Shown: positions 35,434 through 47,201 of the stretch, one piece after another | How positions within the stretch are numbered: the stretch's first letter is position 1 | Layout of the letters: the number at the start of each line of letters is the position of its first letter | Assembly: GCA_030737835.1 (NCBI GenBank) | Contig: JAUJYN010000051.1 | Span: 186,001-250,000, forward strand | DNA from: Acorus gramineus | Taxonomy: Eukaryota; Streptophyta; Magnoliopsida; Acorales; Acoraceae | Reading direction: 5' to 3' | DNA: 64,000 bases | Translations under genes and position numbers: made by a program | Notes under the pieces: generated by a model | What the model was told of the DNA's origin: nothing | Databases searched by the model: none | What the model saw: only the letters and a program-made list of their open reading frames with translations

Positions 35434-35990
35434 TGTTATGCTTGTGTCATTTGGAGCCTTAATTTTTTCGATCGGAGTCGCTAAAATTTTGTCTTTTAGT
35501 CACCTGCTGGAGTTGGAGCGCTCTGATTGAAAATTAAGTTACAAAATTTTCTCCTAGAAGTTATGTATTTCCGATTTGGTATTTGGATTTAATTTTGTTA
35601 AAATCCAAGATGAAGAGGTTTAAATATGATTTTATCATGAGATGCTCAGTTTTGAGTTAGCTTTTGTACAAAAGTAAAATTAGATCAACTGGATTCATGT
35701 AGTAAAAGTTATGAGTATTTTTCCAAGTATACCTCGGGGATGAAAAATTCTGGCAGCAGCCCTGTTCAATGTTTAGCTCACATTTCGGAATAGCTGGAGG
35801 GATTATTTGATCTTGGCATAAACATGAAAGTTGTAGATAATCTTCTTGGCTTTCCAGTGGACTTTGAATTGTGCAATTCGGAGCTATATTGAGGAAGTTA
35901 TGGCTGTTCTAGTGAAGCATGTACAGAATTTCTAGTCAGGGACGAATTGGTCATTTGGATCCCTCTTTTGGATATTTATTTGCCCAAAAA

Positions 35991-36026
<36 letters not shown>

Positions 36027-36444
36027 CCACTCCCCACGTGGGATTCTTGGGTCTCTCTTTCTCTCTTTTCACTCCCCCCATGTGTTTGTGTTATTTCCTC
36101 AAAGAGAAGAGAAGGAGAAGGTGAAGGAGGAAGAGAAAGGTTTGTGTAGGTGTTGTTGTTGTTATTGTTTCCCCTCTCTCAAGCACCTTTTCATGACCAT
36201 TCCCCCCCTGATTTGCAGCCAAAGAGGGCTGGTGAGAGGCTGAAGAGGAGGCGTGGTGGTGGTGGTGGTGGTGGTGGTTGAGGTGGCCGTGGGCACGTCG
36301 AGAGCCCCGCATCTCCCCATTTTCCTTTCCCTCTTTTGGTAAGTCCTCTTCCCCTTCTTCTTGATTTTTTTAGGGCTGTTGGGATGGTTGGGGAGGTCAT
36401 GCATGCTAGGTAGATGGGTTAGAGTGTGTGTGAGGGGTTGGGGA
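35434..36444 (+). mobile_element. 3' LTR of B1, first part
   Basis: Begins TGTTATGCTTGTGTCATTTG after the polypurine tract and follows the 5' LTR closely (CT microsatellite at about 35993-36020, GTGGTG run at about 36253-36280). It is split at the 5-bp target GGGGA (36440-36444) by the minus-strand composite element and resumes at 47202. Confidence 0.88.
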
Positions 36445-36669
36445 TGTCACGGCCGAGGACTCTCCAGTAGCATCCTCGCATCTGGTAGGTCCGGAAACCT
36501 CCAAAGGTTGAGAGGGACCACGTCCGCGCCGTCCTCTGCGAGGAGGCATATCAGCAACCTAAGAAAACCAGACACTAGGATCAGAATACTCACATAGAAA
36601 TCCTAGGACTCATCTCTACGAAAAAGAAGACAATTGGCTCTAACAGGACCAGGCTCTGATACCAACTTT
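36445..36669 (-). mobile_element. Remnant second interior: PBS, leader, gag start, LTR hexamer
   Basis: On the minus strand: a perfect PBS TGGTATCAGAGC (36653-36664), a leader like that at 44237-44339, and the gag ATG at 36549-36547 followed by about 33 codons matching the N-terminus of the longer gag. At 36451 it joins GTGACA, the terminal hexamer of the LTR. The join has short homology (TCACGGCC against TCACAGCC), consistent with deletion by illegitimate recombination. Confidence 0.8.
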
Positions 36670-39348
36670 TGTCACGCCCCAGGGCGGCCGTCCCCGGGAC
36701 GTGGCAAGTGTATATATGATATCAACAGTCTACACAGGAGATCAATAAAATACTCTAAACAACAACTAAAATGATAACACAGACGAAAGCAAGGCTGACA
36801 TGATGTATACACAGATAGCGGAAGCTAAAAGAATGAGTCTGTAATTCAAAAACATACTACAGACTCGATACATAATCAACTGTCCTGTGAGAGCCAATAT
36901 ACACACATACATCCAAATATAATACAACGAGTGCCCAAGCACGGAAATATAATACATACAATCAAAGAAAGGATGCTGATGGCCTCTAATACTCGCGGGA
37001 CGTGGCGCTGCTCCGCTACTGATGAGGTCTCTCGGGAAGCTCCTCCTTCAAGTCCGACTCAGTAATAACTGGAGAACAATTATGCGAGGGGTGAGCCACA
37101 CGCTCAGTGAATAGCACAACCCATGCATCACAATTTATATTAACCACAAATAATTAATCAAGCCTCAAAGTGGCAGGAACTACACAAATCCAGGGGGGTC
37201 GCTACATCGTCGACCCACCACACCCTCACCCTCACCCCTCAATATGGTGACATAGGATATTGGGACTGACTAGGCTGTTAATCACCCTTGGTCCACCGAT
37301 AGTCTCTCCTCCACTCCGTAGGCCGCTTGGCCACTCCCACATTCAGCACAGTCCGAATCCAAAATCAGGAGGTACCTACTGATGGGAGCCCTCTCACGGG
37401 ACGGCCTTTCTAACGCTGGGGCAGTCTCTACACGGATCCAATGAAGGGTACAGAAACAGCCTATCCATACGCATATGATCCACTCGGATCCGTCGACAAC
37501 ACATCTCAACAACTCCAATGTCATGAATTCTTCAGAATTCCTCCAGGGCTCATAACCAAGATGCGGGGAACATATATAATATTATTGGGAAAAGAAACCT
37601 TGGGAGGGCACCATGAGGTCCCGATATAGGACATCCCGACAACCAAACAAGGAACACGGAGTACCCTAGCCCGGATCTCAATGTTGACCTCGCAAGGCCC
37701 CTTAATATTCCCTAAGGCATGCTAAAATACCATAAGTTCACATTTAATTTAATAAATTAAACTAATAGGACGCATGCATAGGTCGAGACTTTCCTAGCAT
37801 GATAACAAGGTGACAGGATGCATGGCTCTTACACATATCCTAAGGGTGCAAGTCCCTAACATACAAGATCTAGAGTGCATGCATACTACATAACAATCAT
37901 GTTTGCATGGATTACATATTACACAAGTTAATATTAAACCATGGTGCCCCAGGGGAGGACGGTACACGCCCAAGTGCATATAACGCCTCCCTACTGGGTT
38001 GGATTGTCCCACTCACCGATAACCGGGTCGTCGCGCGACCGTCCGTCAAGATCTGCAAGACAGGGTAATCAACTCAGTGAGTAAAATACACAAATATATA
38101 CAAAAATACAATAAAAAATACCCAACACTCGAACAAGCGTACATACGGCCCGTACGCACGAGAGTCCGAGCACCCCGACTCACTCCCGAACCCTCGGGCA
38201 GCCGTACGCCCTGCGCCCCAGCGCCTCACCCCGCGCGTACCCCGCGCGCACCACCGGCTCACCTCACAGCGCACGCACATCACGCCTGCGCCTCTACGCA
38301 GCGCTCCGCGCGCATGCCCCCGCACGGCACCCTACGCGCAGCATCCGCACTCTCCTGCTCCACCCGCGCGCACACCCGCGCGTCCTGCCAGCCTGCTCTG
38401 CCTGCCCTGCCTGCCCGCGCGCGCAGGCCCGATGAGCCCGCACAGCCCGAGCCGGCCAACCACCCCAACCGGCACCTACTACCACCAACAGCCACCCAAA
38501 CCACCATAAAAGCCATACACACCCAAAAACACCTCCTAATCAAGCATCTAAACAAGAAAGGAAGGAAAGAAACCTCACCCAAGGAAGGAAAGGAAGGAAG
38601 GGAAGATCGGTTGCTCTTCGCGCACCGAAACACCACCTCAAGGACCACCACCACCAAGATCTCCTTCAGCCCTCGAAATGGCTGAAATCAGAGGAGAAAA
38701 GAGGGCATGAGAGGGGGTCACACTTGAGGGAACTCGAATCCGAGACCACCGGAAGGTAGATCGGGAGCTCACCTATCTTTCCTCTTCTTAGGGTTTTTGG
38801 TTTCAAGCACCCTAGCTAGGTCTTAATGTGGATTTAAAGAGAGGAGGAGAGAGAAATTTGGGTGGAGAAGATGATGAATAGTGGGGGGAGATATTTTTAG
38901 CTTCACTTATAAGTCACCCACACACACACCTCACACACTCATCACTTAAGCTAATTAATTAGGTTTAGGCTAGGATTAATTAGGTTTAAGCTAGGTTTGA
39001 CCCTAGTCAACCCAACCACACAAAAAGCCAAACTCATTTGACCAAGTCATGGGCCCACTTTGACCAAGTCAAGTCTCCCAATGACTTCTCGCTCGGTCAA
39101 AACCCGGATACGCTTCGGAACTGCGAAATTCTGAAACGTTACCGGAATTCGATGAAATTTTTGTGAGTGGCTTGGAATGGCACCAGGACACATAATATGC
39201 AGTTAGATTTTCAATCGGAGTCCTCAAACTCAGGATGATAGCTAACAGTCCAAAATTTTAGCGGTTCCGATCGAAAAACGAAAAAAACCGAAAAACTGCC
39301 AGAATGTCCAATGGTTACCAGAAGGCTAAAAGTGACACATATATAACA
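36670..39348 (-). mobile_element. Second LTR of the composite A element
   Basis: 2,679 bp, TGTTATATATGTGTCAC (39348) to GGGGCGTGACA (36670) on the minus strand. It serves both as 3' LTR of the gag-pol unit and as 5' LTR of the truncated second interior. It differs from the LTR at 44357-47196 mainly by lacking about 157 bp of GC-rich sequence (45878-46034 there) and by about 20 extra bp near 37316. Splice-like signals and the 36-nt mini-exon (about 38015-38050) are kept. Confidence 0.9.
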
Positions 39349-39362
39349 TTCTCCCCCCCTTA
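39349..39362 (-). other. Polypurine tract of the composite element
   Basis: On the minus strand TAAGGGGGGGAGAA lies directly before the LTR start at 39348. Confidence 0.88.
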
Positions 39363-39396
39363 GGAAATTTTGTCCTCAAAATAAATACAAGAACAT

Positions 39397-40156
39397 CTAA
39401 GAAGGGAAAAGATGCGGATACGCGTCACGCATGGCGTCCTCGAGCTCCCAAGTGGCCTCGGCACCGGAACGGTGCTGCCATCGCACCTTGACCAGCTGGA
39501 CGGTCTTGGTGCGGAGCCTCTTCTCGCGGCGGTCCAGGATCTCAATCGGCTGCTCGACGAATGACAAGTCCGGCTCGAAGACGAGCGGCTCGAACGGGAT
39601 GACGTGAGCAGTGGACATAGCGCCTCAGCTGCGAGACATGGAAGACGTCATGGGCCTGAGCCAACTGTGGGGGCAGAGCTATGCGATAGGCCACCTCCCC
39701 AACTCGCTCGAGGATGAGGAACGGCCCAATGAAACGCGGACTCAGCTTGCCCCGCACGCCGAAATGGAAGATGCCCTTCATCGGGGACACCTTCAGGAAG
39801 ACATGATCACCAACCTCGAAGGCGAGCTCACGGCGACGACGGTCGGCGTAGCTCTTCTGACGACTCTGAGCGACTCGGATACGCTCGCGAATCGTCTTCA
39901 CCATCTCTGAGGTCTGGTGAATGATCTCTGGTCCCTCCAACTGGCGCTCTCCGACCTCGTCCCAACACAAGGGGGACCTGCAGCTGCGGCCATAGAGCGC
40001 CTCGTAAGGAGCCATCCGGATACTCGAGTGGTAGCTGTTGTTGTAGGCAAACTCCACCAACGGAAGGTGCCTCTCCCAACTGCCCCCAAAATCGAGAACA
40101 CAGGCTCGCAGCATATCCTCCAAGGTCTGGATCGTCCTCTCCGACTGGCCGTCCGT
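39397..40156 (-). pseudogene. Integrase C-terminal half and chromodomain-like tail
   Basis: On the minus strand this continues the integrase after the stop at 40157-40159. [16 protein letters not shown] carries the third catalytic acidic residue (E of SERT). Then come [46 protein letters not shown] and [11 protein letters not shown] frameshift near 39620 moves the frame to the tail [43 protein letters not shown] and PHLFPS, ending at 39397. The last part resembles the chromodomain-like tail of Tekay/Del elements, thought to guide insertion into heterochromatin (known for chromoviruses). Confidence 0.85.
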
Positions 40157-40490
40157 CTACGGATGAAACGCTGTACTGAAGTGGAGGTTCGTACCAAGGG
40201 CGTGCTGGAGGCTACGCCAGAACCTCGAAGTAAAACGCGCGTCTCGATCGGAAATGATGCTGACGGGAGTGCCATGGAGACGAACAATCTCTAAGACGAA
40301 CAACTGCGCCAGGGTGTCCAGAGAATCGGTGAGTCGGATGGGGAGGAAATGAGCGGACTTCGTCAGCCGGTCGACGATCACCCAGATGGCATCGCGACCC
40401 GAACGTGACCTCGGCAAACCCGAGACGAAGTCCATGGTGATCTGCTCCCACTTCCACTGAGGGATCTCAATGGACTGCAGCTTCCCGCAG
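40157..40490 (-). pseudogene. Integrase catalytic core, first two acidic residues
   Basis: [18 protein letters not shown] holds the first catalytic D, followed by [33 protein letters not shown] (second catalytic D), [11 protein letters not shown] and FSTAFHP. A TAG at 40159-40157 interrupts the core just before the TDGQSERT segment with the catalytic E. It is joined to the upstream RT frame by a frameshift near 40490. Integrase would insert the cDNA copy; this copy cannot make the full enzyme. Confidence 0.9.
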
Positions 40491-42279
40491 GGCGCTGATG
40501 CTCCGACTTCACCTGCTGGCATACTAAGCATCGGGCAACGAAACGGGCAATATCCGTCTTCATCCCGCGCCACCAGTAGCCACGATGAAGGCCCCTGTAC
40601 ATCTTCGTGCCACCAGGATGCACTGTGTACCTCGAACGATGGGCCTCGTCCAGAATCTTCCGCTTCAGCTCTGCGTCGTCGGGAATGCATACTCGGCCTC
40701 TGAACCGCAGGATCCCGTCCTCGCGAATCTGGTAGTCCGGACGCTCGCCCCGGGCGACGCCTTCAGAGAGGACTATAAAATGCGGATCCTGAGCCTGAGC
40801 CGTGCGGATATCGTCGAGAAGGACTGGCTGCACCACTAGCCTGGCCAAAAAGCCACCCGCAGGAGTCTCTCGAACACTGATCCAGCAAGCGGCCTCCTCC
40901 AGAAGCCTCCAACGACGTACAGCCATGTGGGCGGCCATGCCCAAGGGCTGCCTGCTGAGAGCATCCGCCACGACATTCGCCTTACCCGGATGGTAAGCGA
41001 TGTCACAATCATAGTCCGTCAGGAACTCGACCCAACGTCTCTGACGCATGTTGAGCTCCGGCTGGGACTGCAAATATGTCAAGCTCTTATGATCAGTAAA
41101 GAGCTCGAACTCCTCGCCATAGAGGTAATGCCTCCACATCTTCAGCGCAAAGATGATCGCTGCCAACTCAAGGTCGTGGGTGGGGTAATTCTGCTCATGG
41201 GGCTTCAACTGACGCGACGCGTAAGCCACAACCTTACCGTGCTGCATCAGGACGCAACCCACACCCAACTGCGATGCATCCGTGTAAACTGCGAACCCAC
41301 CACTCCCAGACGGAAGGGTAAGAACTGGCGCTGAGGTGAGCCTTCGCTTCAACTCCTGGAAGCTCTCCTCGCAGGACGGGGACCACTCGAACCGGACATC
41401 CTTCCGAGTGAGGCGGGTAAGAGGAACGGCTATCTTCGAGAAACCCTCAACAAACCTCCTGTAATAACCCGCCAAGCCCAGGAAGCTCCGAATCTCTGTG
41501 GGGTTCGACGGTCGACGCCAATTCGACACGGCGAGCGTCTTCTCCGGGTCCACAGATATGCCCTCGCCGGAAATCACATGGCCCAGAAAGGCCATACGCT
41601 CCAACCAGAACTCGCACTTGCTGAACTTGGCGAACAACTGATGTCTGGCCAAAGTCTCCAAGATAGTGCAGAGATGGTGAGCGTGCTCCTCAAGACTCCT
41701 CGAGTACACCAATATGTCATCGATGAATACTACCACAAAGGAGTCGAGGAAGGGCCGAAACACCCGGTTCATCAGATCCATGAAGGCCGCCGGTGCATTC
41801 GTCAACCCGAACGGCAGTACTCTGAACTCGTAGTGCCCATACCGGGTACGAAAGGCCGTCTTCAGAATGTCTGACTCCCGGATCTTCAGCTGATAGTAGC
41901 CCGAGCGGAGATCGATCTTGGAAAAGACACGCGCTCCCTGGAGCTGGTCAAACAGATCGTCGATCCGCGGCAAGGGGTACTTGTTCTTCACTGTCCGCTT
42001 GTTCAGCTGCCTGTAATCGATACAAAGCCGCAGCGAACCGTCCTTCTTCTGGACGAACAGAACAGGGGCTCCCCACGGAGAAACACTCGGACGTGCGAAG
42101 CCCTTCTCCAGCAACTCCTCCAACTGCTCCTTGAGCACCCTCAGCTCTGCAGGGGCCATCCGGTACAGAGCTCTCAAAATCGGCTCAGCCCCCGGAATCA
42201 GATTTATCTCAAACTCGATCGCGCGATCCGACGGTAATCCCGGAAGATCATCGGGGAAAACCTCGGGATACTCTGCCAC
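40490..42279 (-). pseudogene. Reverse transcriptase, RNase H and integrase zinc finger, open frame
   Basis: An open frame of about 600 codons on the minus strand, starting at [13 protein letters not shown]. Residues counted from the M at 42279: RT about 55-240 with [12 protein letters not shown] (D123), [12 protein letters not shown] and FIDDILVYS (catalytic DD 187-188). RNase H-like domain about 315-445 with YTDASQLG (D334), HDLELAA (E371), FTDHKSL (D396) and VVADALSR (D439). Integrase HHCC zinc finger H547, H554, C584 and C587. All catalytic residues are present, so this module is the best preserved in the window. It is cut off from gag-protease by a frameshift near 42290 and from the integrase core near 40490, so it is part of a broken polyprotein. 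Confidence 0.93.
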
Positions 42280-42283
42280 GACC

Positions 42284-42901
42284 GGAGTCTGACTGATATC
42301 TGCCTGCAGCGGTGCATCCTCCCTGAAGGAGTCTCCACGCCTGCATGGACGACACGAACCCCAAAGGGGCTACGTCACGATCGCCCACAAACTGGAAAGA
42401 CCTCTGACCCGGAAGGTGGAAAGACACCGACTTGGAAAAACAGTCGATGCTGGCGTGACTAGCCGCAAGCCAATCCATTCCCAGGATGGCATCAAAGTCC
42501 GTCATAGCGAGCTCCACCAACTCCACCGGAAACTCATGCTCCGCAACCACCACCGTACACCCTCGGTACACAGAACGGAGGAGAATACGGTCTCCTACGG
42601 GCAATGATATCTCCAGGATAGCATCTAAAGGAGCGGACGCCACGCCCGTCCGTCTCGCAAAAGCGGGAGACACGAACGAGTGTGTGGCTCCGGAATCAAA
42701 CAACACATAAGCAGGGAGCTGGGAGATCTGAACAATACCTCGGACCACGCTACCTAATGCCTGAGCCTCCTCTGCCGAAAGCGCTGCCACTCGACCCTGA
42801 ACAAACTGCGGCTGAGGAGCAGGGGCACGCCTCGTCGGCTGCGCTGGCTGCCTCCTCTGGTAAGCTCGGCCACCCTGTGGCTCCTGCTGCTGACGCTGAG
42901 G
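42284..42901 (-). pseudogene. Aspartic protease domain of Gypsy polyprotein
   Basis: Same frame as gag, after the TAG at 42904-42902. It shows YVLFDSGATHSFVSPAFA with the catalytic DSGA, then DFDAILGMDWLAASHASIDC, the usual second block of plant Gypsy proteases. The enzyme would cleave the polyprotein. The frame is lost near 42290, where VAEYPEVFP should follow. Confidence 0.9.
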
Positions 42902-44236
42902 CTACTGCTGCGGCTGGCGCTGAGGCTGTTGCTGCTGCTTGCGCTGAGGCTGTTGCTGCTGCTTGCGCTGAGGCTGCTGCTGCTGCTGGCGCTGAGGCTG
43001 CTGCTGCTGGAACTGATGCTGGAACGACTGCTGCTGCAACTGCTGCTGCTGCGGAGACAGCACGCGAGGTCGGCCAGCATCAGGGCAATTATACAAGATA
43101 TGCCCGATGCGCTGACAGTGGTAACAGCACCGCGTCTTCGGTCGCCTGGCCTGGACTGGCACCGCCGCGATGGGTGCTGGACCTCGCACTGGCACCACAT
43201 CTGCTGGAGGAGAGGCAGCCGCTAACTGATCAAAGCGGGGCCTCTTCTTCTTGCGCTGTCCCTGGTCCTGGCTCTTGGGAGGCCTCAGGTCTACAGAAGG
43301 GGTCAAAACCCTCACGAGGATCCCGAGGTCTCGCTCGACTGTCTTCGCCCGAGACACCAAGTCAGAGTACCTCGTGAAAGCCTGGGAGGTGACATGCACC
43401 CGAATGGCGCTGCTGAGACCAAGCTCGAAACGACGGCACCTTGTCTCCTCGTCCATCACCAAGGCTGGGGTGAATCTGGACAGCCTCGTGAAGCGCGTGG
43501 AGTAGTCAGCGACAGACATAGAGCCCTGCGTCAGCTGCTCAAACTCCTGCATCACTATCTGGCGCGTCGAGAACGGGAAGTACTCTTCCAGGAAATACCT
43601 CCGGAATCCCGCCCATAGAAGTTGCTCCACTCCCTCCGGGATGTCCACCGATCGGGTAGCCCACCAGTCGGCAGCGCTACCCTTCAGCATGAAGGTGGCC
43701 AGGGAGACTCGCTGGCGGTCGGTGCACTGCATGGTCGAGAAGATCGTATCCACCTCCATCAACCAACGCTCTGGGGCAAGGGGATCCGCCGTCTGGCCAT
43801 GGAACTCGGGAGGGTGGAGCTTCAGAAAGGCAGCGAGGCCGCTCTGCACGCGCGCTGCAGCCTCTAGCTCCACCTCCCTCTCTTAGGGATCCTGAACTCT
43901 CGCCGTTGGAATCACCACGGGGACTAGGGGTACATCGGGTACCACAGGTGGATCTGCCACCAAGGGGACCTGTGGAACTGCATCACGGGCCACCCTCAGC
44001 TCCTGAATCTCTCTAGCCTGCTCAGCCAATACTCTCGTCTGGGCCTCCAATGCCCTGGTCTGGGTCTCCACCAAATTCGCTATTCGCGCGAACCCGCGCT
44101 CCCATGCAGGAGGCTCCTGCGCCGATCCTGGCCTCACAGCCGTGGACTCTCCAGTAGCATCCTCGCCTCTGGTAGGTCCGGAAACCTCCAAAGGTCGAGA
44201 GGGACCACGTCCACGCCGTCCTCTGCGAGGAGGCAT
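42902..44236 (-). pseudogene. Gag (capsid and nucleocapsid) of the composite element
   Basis: Begins MPPRRGRRGRGPSRPLEVSG at 44236. A TAA at 43885-43883 interrupts the frame after VPVVIPTARVQDP; the rest continues in the same frame with a capsid-like domain (FHGQTADPLAPERWLMEVD, VSLATFMLKGSAADWW, VADYSTRFTRLSRF). A CCHC zinc knuckle follows (CYHCQRIGHILYNC, spacing C-2-C-4-H-4-C), then a long Gln/Arg-rich stretch (about 42905-43060) made of CAG/CTG-type codons. A TAG at 42904-42902 separates it from the protease. Gag would form the particle and bind RNA. Confidence 0.9.
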
Positions 44237-44339
44237 ATCAGCAACCTAAGAAAACCAGACACTAGGATCATAATACTCATATAGAAATCCTAGGACTCAT
44301 CTCTATGCAAAGGAAGACAATTGGCTCTGACAGGACCAG

Positions 44340-44351
44340 GCCCTGATACCA
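44340..44351 (-). other. Primer binding site of the gag-pol unit
   Basis: On the minus strand TGGTATCAGGGC, one base different from the perfect TGGTATCAGAGC at 36653-36664. It lies five bases after the LTR end. Confidence 0.85.
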
Positions 44352-44356
44352 ACTTT

Positions 44357-47196
44357 TGTCACGCCCCAGGGCGGCCATCCCTGGGACGCGGCAAATGTAT
44401 ATATGATATCAACAGTCTACACAGGAGATCAATAATATACTCTAAACAACAACTAAAATGACAACACAGACGAAAGCAAGGCTGACATGATATATACACA
44501 GATAGCGAAAGCTAAAAGACTAAGTCTGTAATTCAAAAACATACTACAGACTCGATACATAATCAAATGTCCTGTGAGAGCCAATATATACACATACATC
44601 CAAATATAATACAACGAGTGCCCAAGCACGGAAATATAATACATACAATCAAAAGAAAGGATGCTGATGGCCTCTAATACTCGTGGGACGTGGCGCTGCT
44701 CCGCTACTGATGAGGTCTCTCGGGAAGCTCCTCCTTCAAGTCCGACTCAGTAATAACTGGAGAACAATTATGCGAGGGGTGAGCCACACGCTCAGTGAAT
44801 AGCACAACCCATGCATCACAATTTATATTAACCACAAATAATTAATCAAGCCTCAAAGTGGCAGGAACTACACAAATCCAGGGGGGTCGCTACATCGTCG
44901 ACCCACCACACCCTCACCCTCACCCCTCAATATGGTGACATAGGATATTGGGACTGACTAGGCTGTTAATCACCCTTGGTCCACCGATAGTCTCTCCTCC
45001 ACTCTCACATTCAGCACAGTCCGAATCCAAAATCAGGAGGTACCTACTGATGGGAGCCCTCTCACGGGACGGCCTTTCTAACGCTGGGGCAGTCTCTACA
45101 CGGATCCAATGAAGGGTACAGAAACAGCCTATCCATACGCATATGATCCACTCGGATCCGTCGACAACACATCTCAACAACTCTAATGTCATGAATTCTT
45201 CAGAATTCCTCCAGGGCGCATAACCAAGATGCGGGGAACATACATAATATTATTGGGAAAAGAAACCTTGGAAGGGCACCATGAGGTCCCGATATAGGAC
45301 ATCCCGACAACCAAACAAGGAACACGGAGTACCCTAGCCCGGGTCTCAATGTTGGCCTCGCAAGGCCCCTTAATATTCCATAAGGCATGCTAAAATATCA
45401 TAAGTTCACATTTAATTTAATAAATTAAACTAATGGGACGCATGCAGCATAGGTCAAGGCTTTCCTAGCATGATAACAAGGTGACAGGATGCATGGCTCT
45501 TACACATATCCTAAGGGTGCAAGTGCCTAACATACAAGATCTATGGTGCATGCATACTACATAACAATCATGTTTGCATGGATTACATATTACACAAGTT
45601 AATATTAAACCATGGTGCCCCAGGGGAGGACGGTACACGCCCAAGTGCATATAACGCCTCCCTACTGGGTTGGATTGTCCCACTCACCGATAACCGGGTC
45701 GTCGCGTGACCGTCCGCCAAGATCTGCAAGACAGGGTAATCAACTCGGTGAATAAAACACACAAATATATACAAAAATACACTAAAATACCCTACACTCG
45801 GACAAGCGTACATATGGCCCGTACGCACGCGAGTCCGAGCACTTCGACTGACTCCCGAACCCCCGGGCAGCCGTACGCACGGCCACCCGCCCTAGGCGCA
45901 TAGCCGCGCCCCAGCCCGCGCGCCCAGACGCACGTCGAGCCCCTGCCCGCATGCCTGGACACGCTGCCGAGCCCCCCGGGTGCACCGCGCGCTCACTGCG
46001 CCCCAGCGTAGCAACCCGCGCACACACCCGCATGCCCTGCGCCCCAGCGCCTCACCCCGTGCGCACCCCACGCGCACCACCGGCTCGCCTCACAGCACAC
46101 GCACAGCACGCCTGCGCCTCTGCGCAGCGCTCCGCACGCACGCCCCCGCACGGCGCCCTGCGCGCAGCATCCACACGCTCCTGCTCCACCCGCGCGCACG
46201 CCCGTGCGCACACCTGCACGCACTGCCAGCCTTCCCTGCCTGCCCTGCTTGCCCGGCCTGCCTTGCCCTGCCTGCCCGCACGCGCAGGCCCGATGAGCCC
46301 ACACTGCCCGAGCCGGCCAACCACCCCAACCGGCACCCACTACCACCAAAAGCCACCCAAACCACCATTAAGCCATACACACCCAAAAACACCTCCTAAT
46401 CAAGCATCTAAACAAGAAAGGAAGGAAAGGAAACCTCACCCAAGGAAGGAAAGGAAGGAAGGGAAGATCGGTTGCTCTTCGCGCACCGAAACACCACCTC
46501 AAGGACCACCACCACCAAGATCTCCTTCAACCCTCAATATGGCTGAAATCAGAGGAGAAAAGAGGGCATGAGAAGGGGTCACACTTGAGGGAACTTGAAT
46601 CCGAGACCTCCGAAAGGTAGATCGGGAGCTCACCTATCTTTTCTCTTCTTAGGGTTTTTGGTTTCAAGCACCCTAGCTAGGTCTAAATGTGGATTTAAAG
46701 AGAGGAGGAGAGAGAAATTTGGGTGGAGAAGATGATGAATAGTGGGGGGAGATATTTTTAGCTTCACTTATAAGTCACCCCACACACACACCTCACACAC
46801 TCACCACTTAAGCTAATTAATTAGGTTTAGGCTAGGTTTAATTAGGTTTAAGCTAGGTTTGACCCTAGTCAACCCAACCACACAAAAAGTCAAACTCATT
46901 TGACCAAGTCATGGGCCCACTTTGACCAAGTCAAGTCTTCCAATGACTTCTCGCTCGATCAAAACCCGGATACGCTTCGAAAACGTTACCAAAATTCGAT
47001 GAAATTTTCATGAGTGGCTTGGAATGGCACCAGGACACATAATATGCAGTTAGATTTCCAATCGGAGCCCTCAAACTCAAGGTGATAGCTAACAGTCCAA
47101 AATTTTAGCGGTTCTGATCGAAAAATGAAAAAAACCGAAAAACTACCAAAATGTCCCAATGGTTACCAGAAGGCTAAAAGCGACACATATATAACA
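44357..47196 (-). mobile_element. 5' LTR of the composite A element
   Basis: 2,840 bp on the minus strand, TGTTATATATGTGTCGC (47196) to GGGGCGTGACA (44357). It contains the GC-rich core (about 45850-46300) with a longer version than its partner LTR, the 36-nt mini-exon (about 45695-45730) and conserved terminal blocks. The outer border touches the target duplication GGGGA (47197-47201). Confidence 0.9.
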
Positions 47197-47201
47197 GGGG
47201 A

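Larger units (their letters stand above)
36445..47196 (-). mobile_element. Nested composite family A Gypsy element
   Basis: A 10,752-bp minus-strand insertion flanked by the target duplication GGGGA (36440-36444 and 47197-47201). The uninterrupted host site is visible at 48974-48987. In the element's own direction: LTR (44357-47196), PBS, leader, gag-pol (39397-44236), polypurine tract, LTR (36670-39348), then a second PBS, leader and 33 codons of gag, then only the last six bases of a further LTR (GTGACA, 36445-36450). The structure implies a tandem LTR-interior-LTR-interior-LTR array whose last interior and LTR were almost wholly deleted. The long LTRs and chromodomain-like tail suggest Tekay/Del; clade is inference. 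Confidence 0.88.

Noticed and set aside
42682..43377. 231-codon plus-strand frame opposite gag
   Set aside because: Antisense shadow of the gag Gln-rich stretch; the minus-strand frame has the CCHC knuckle and capsid motifs.
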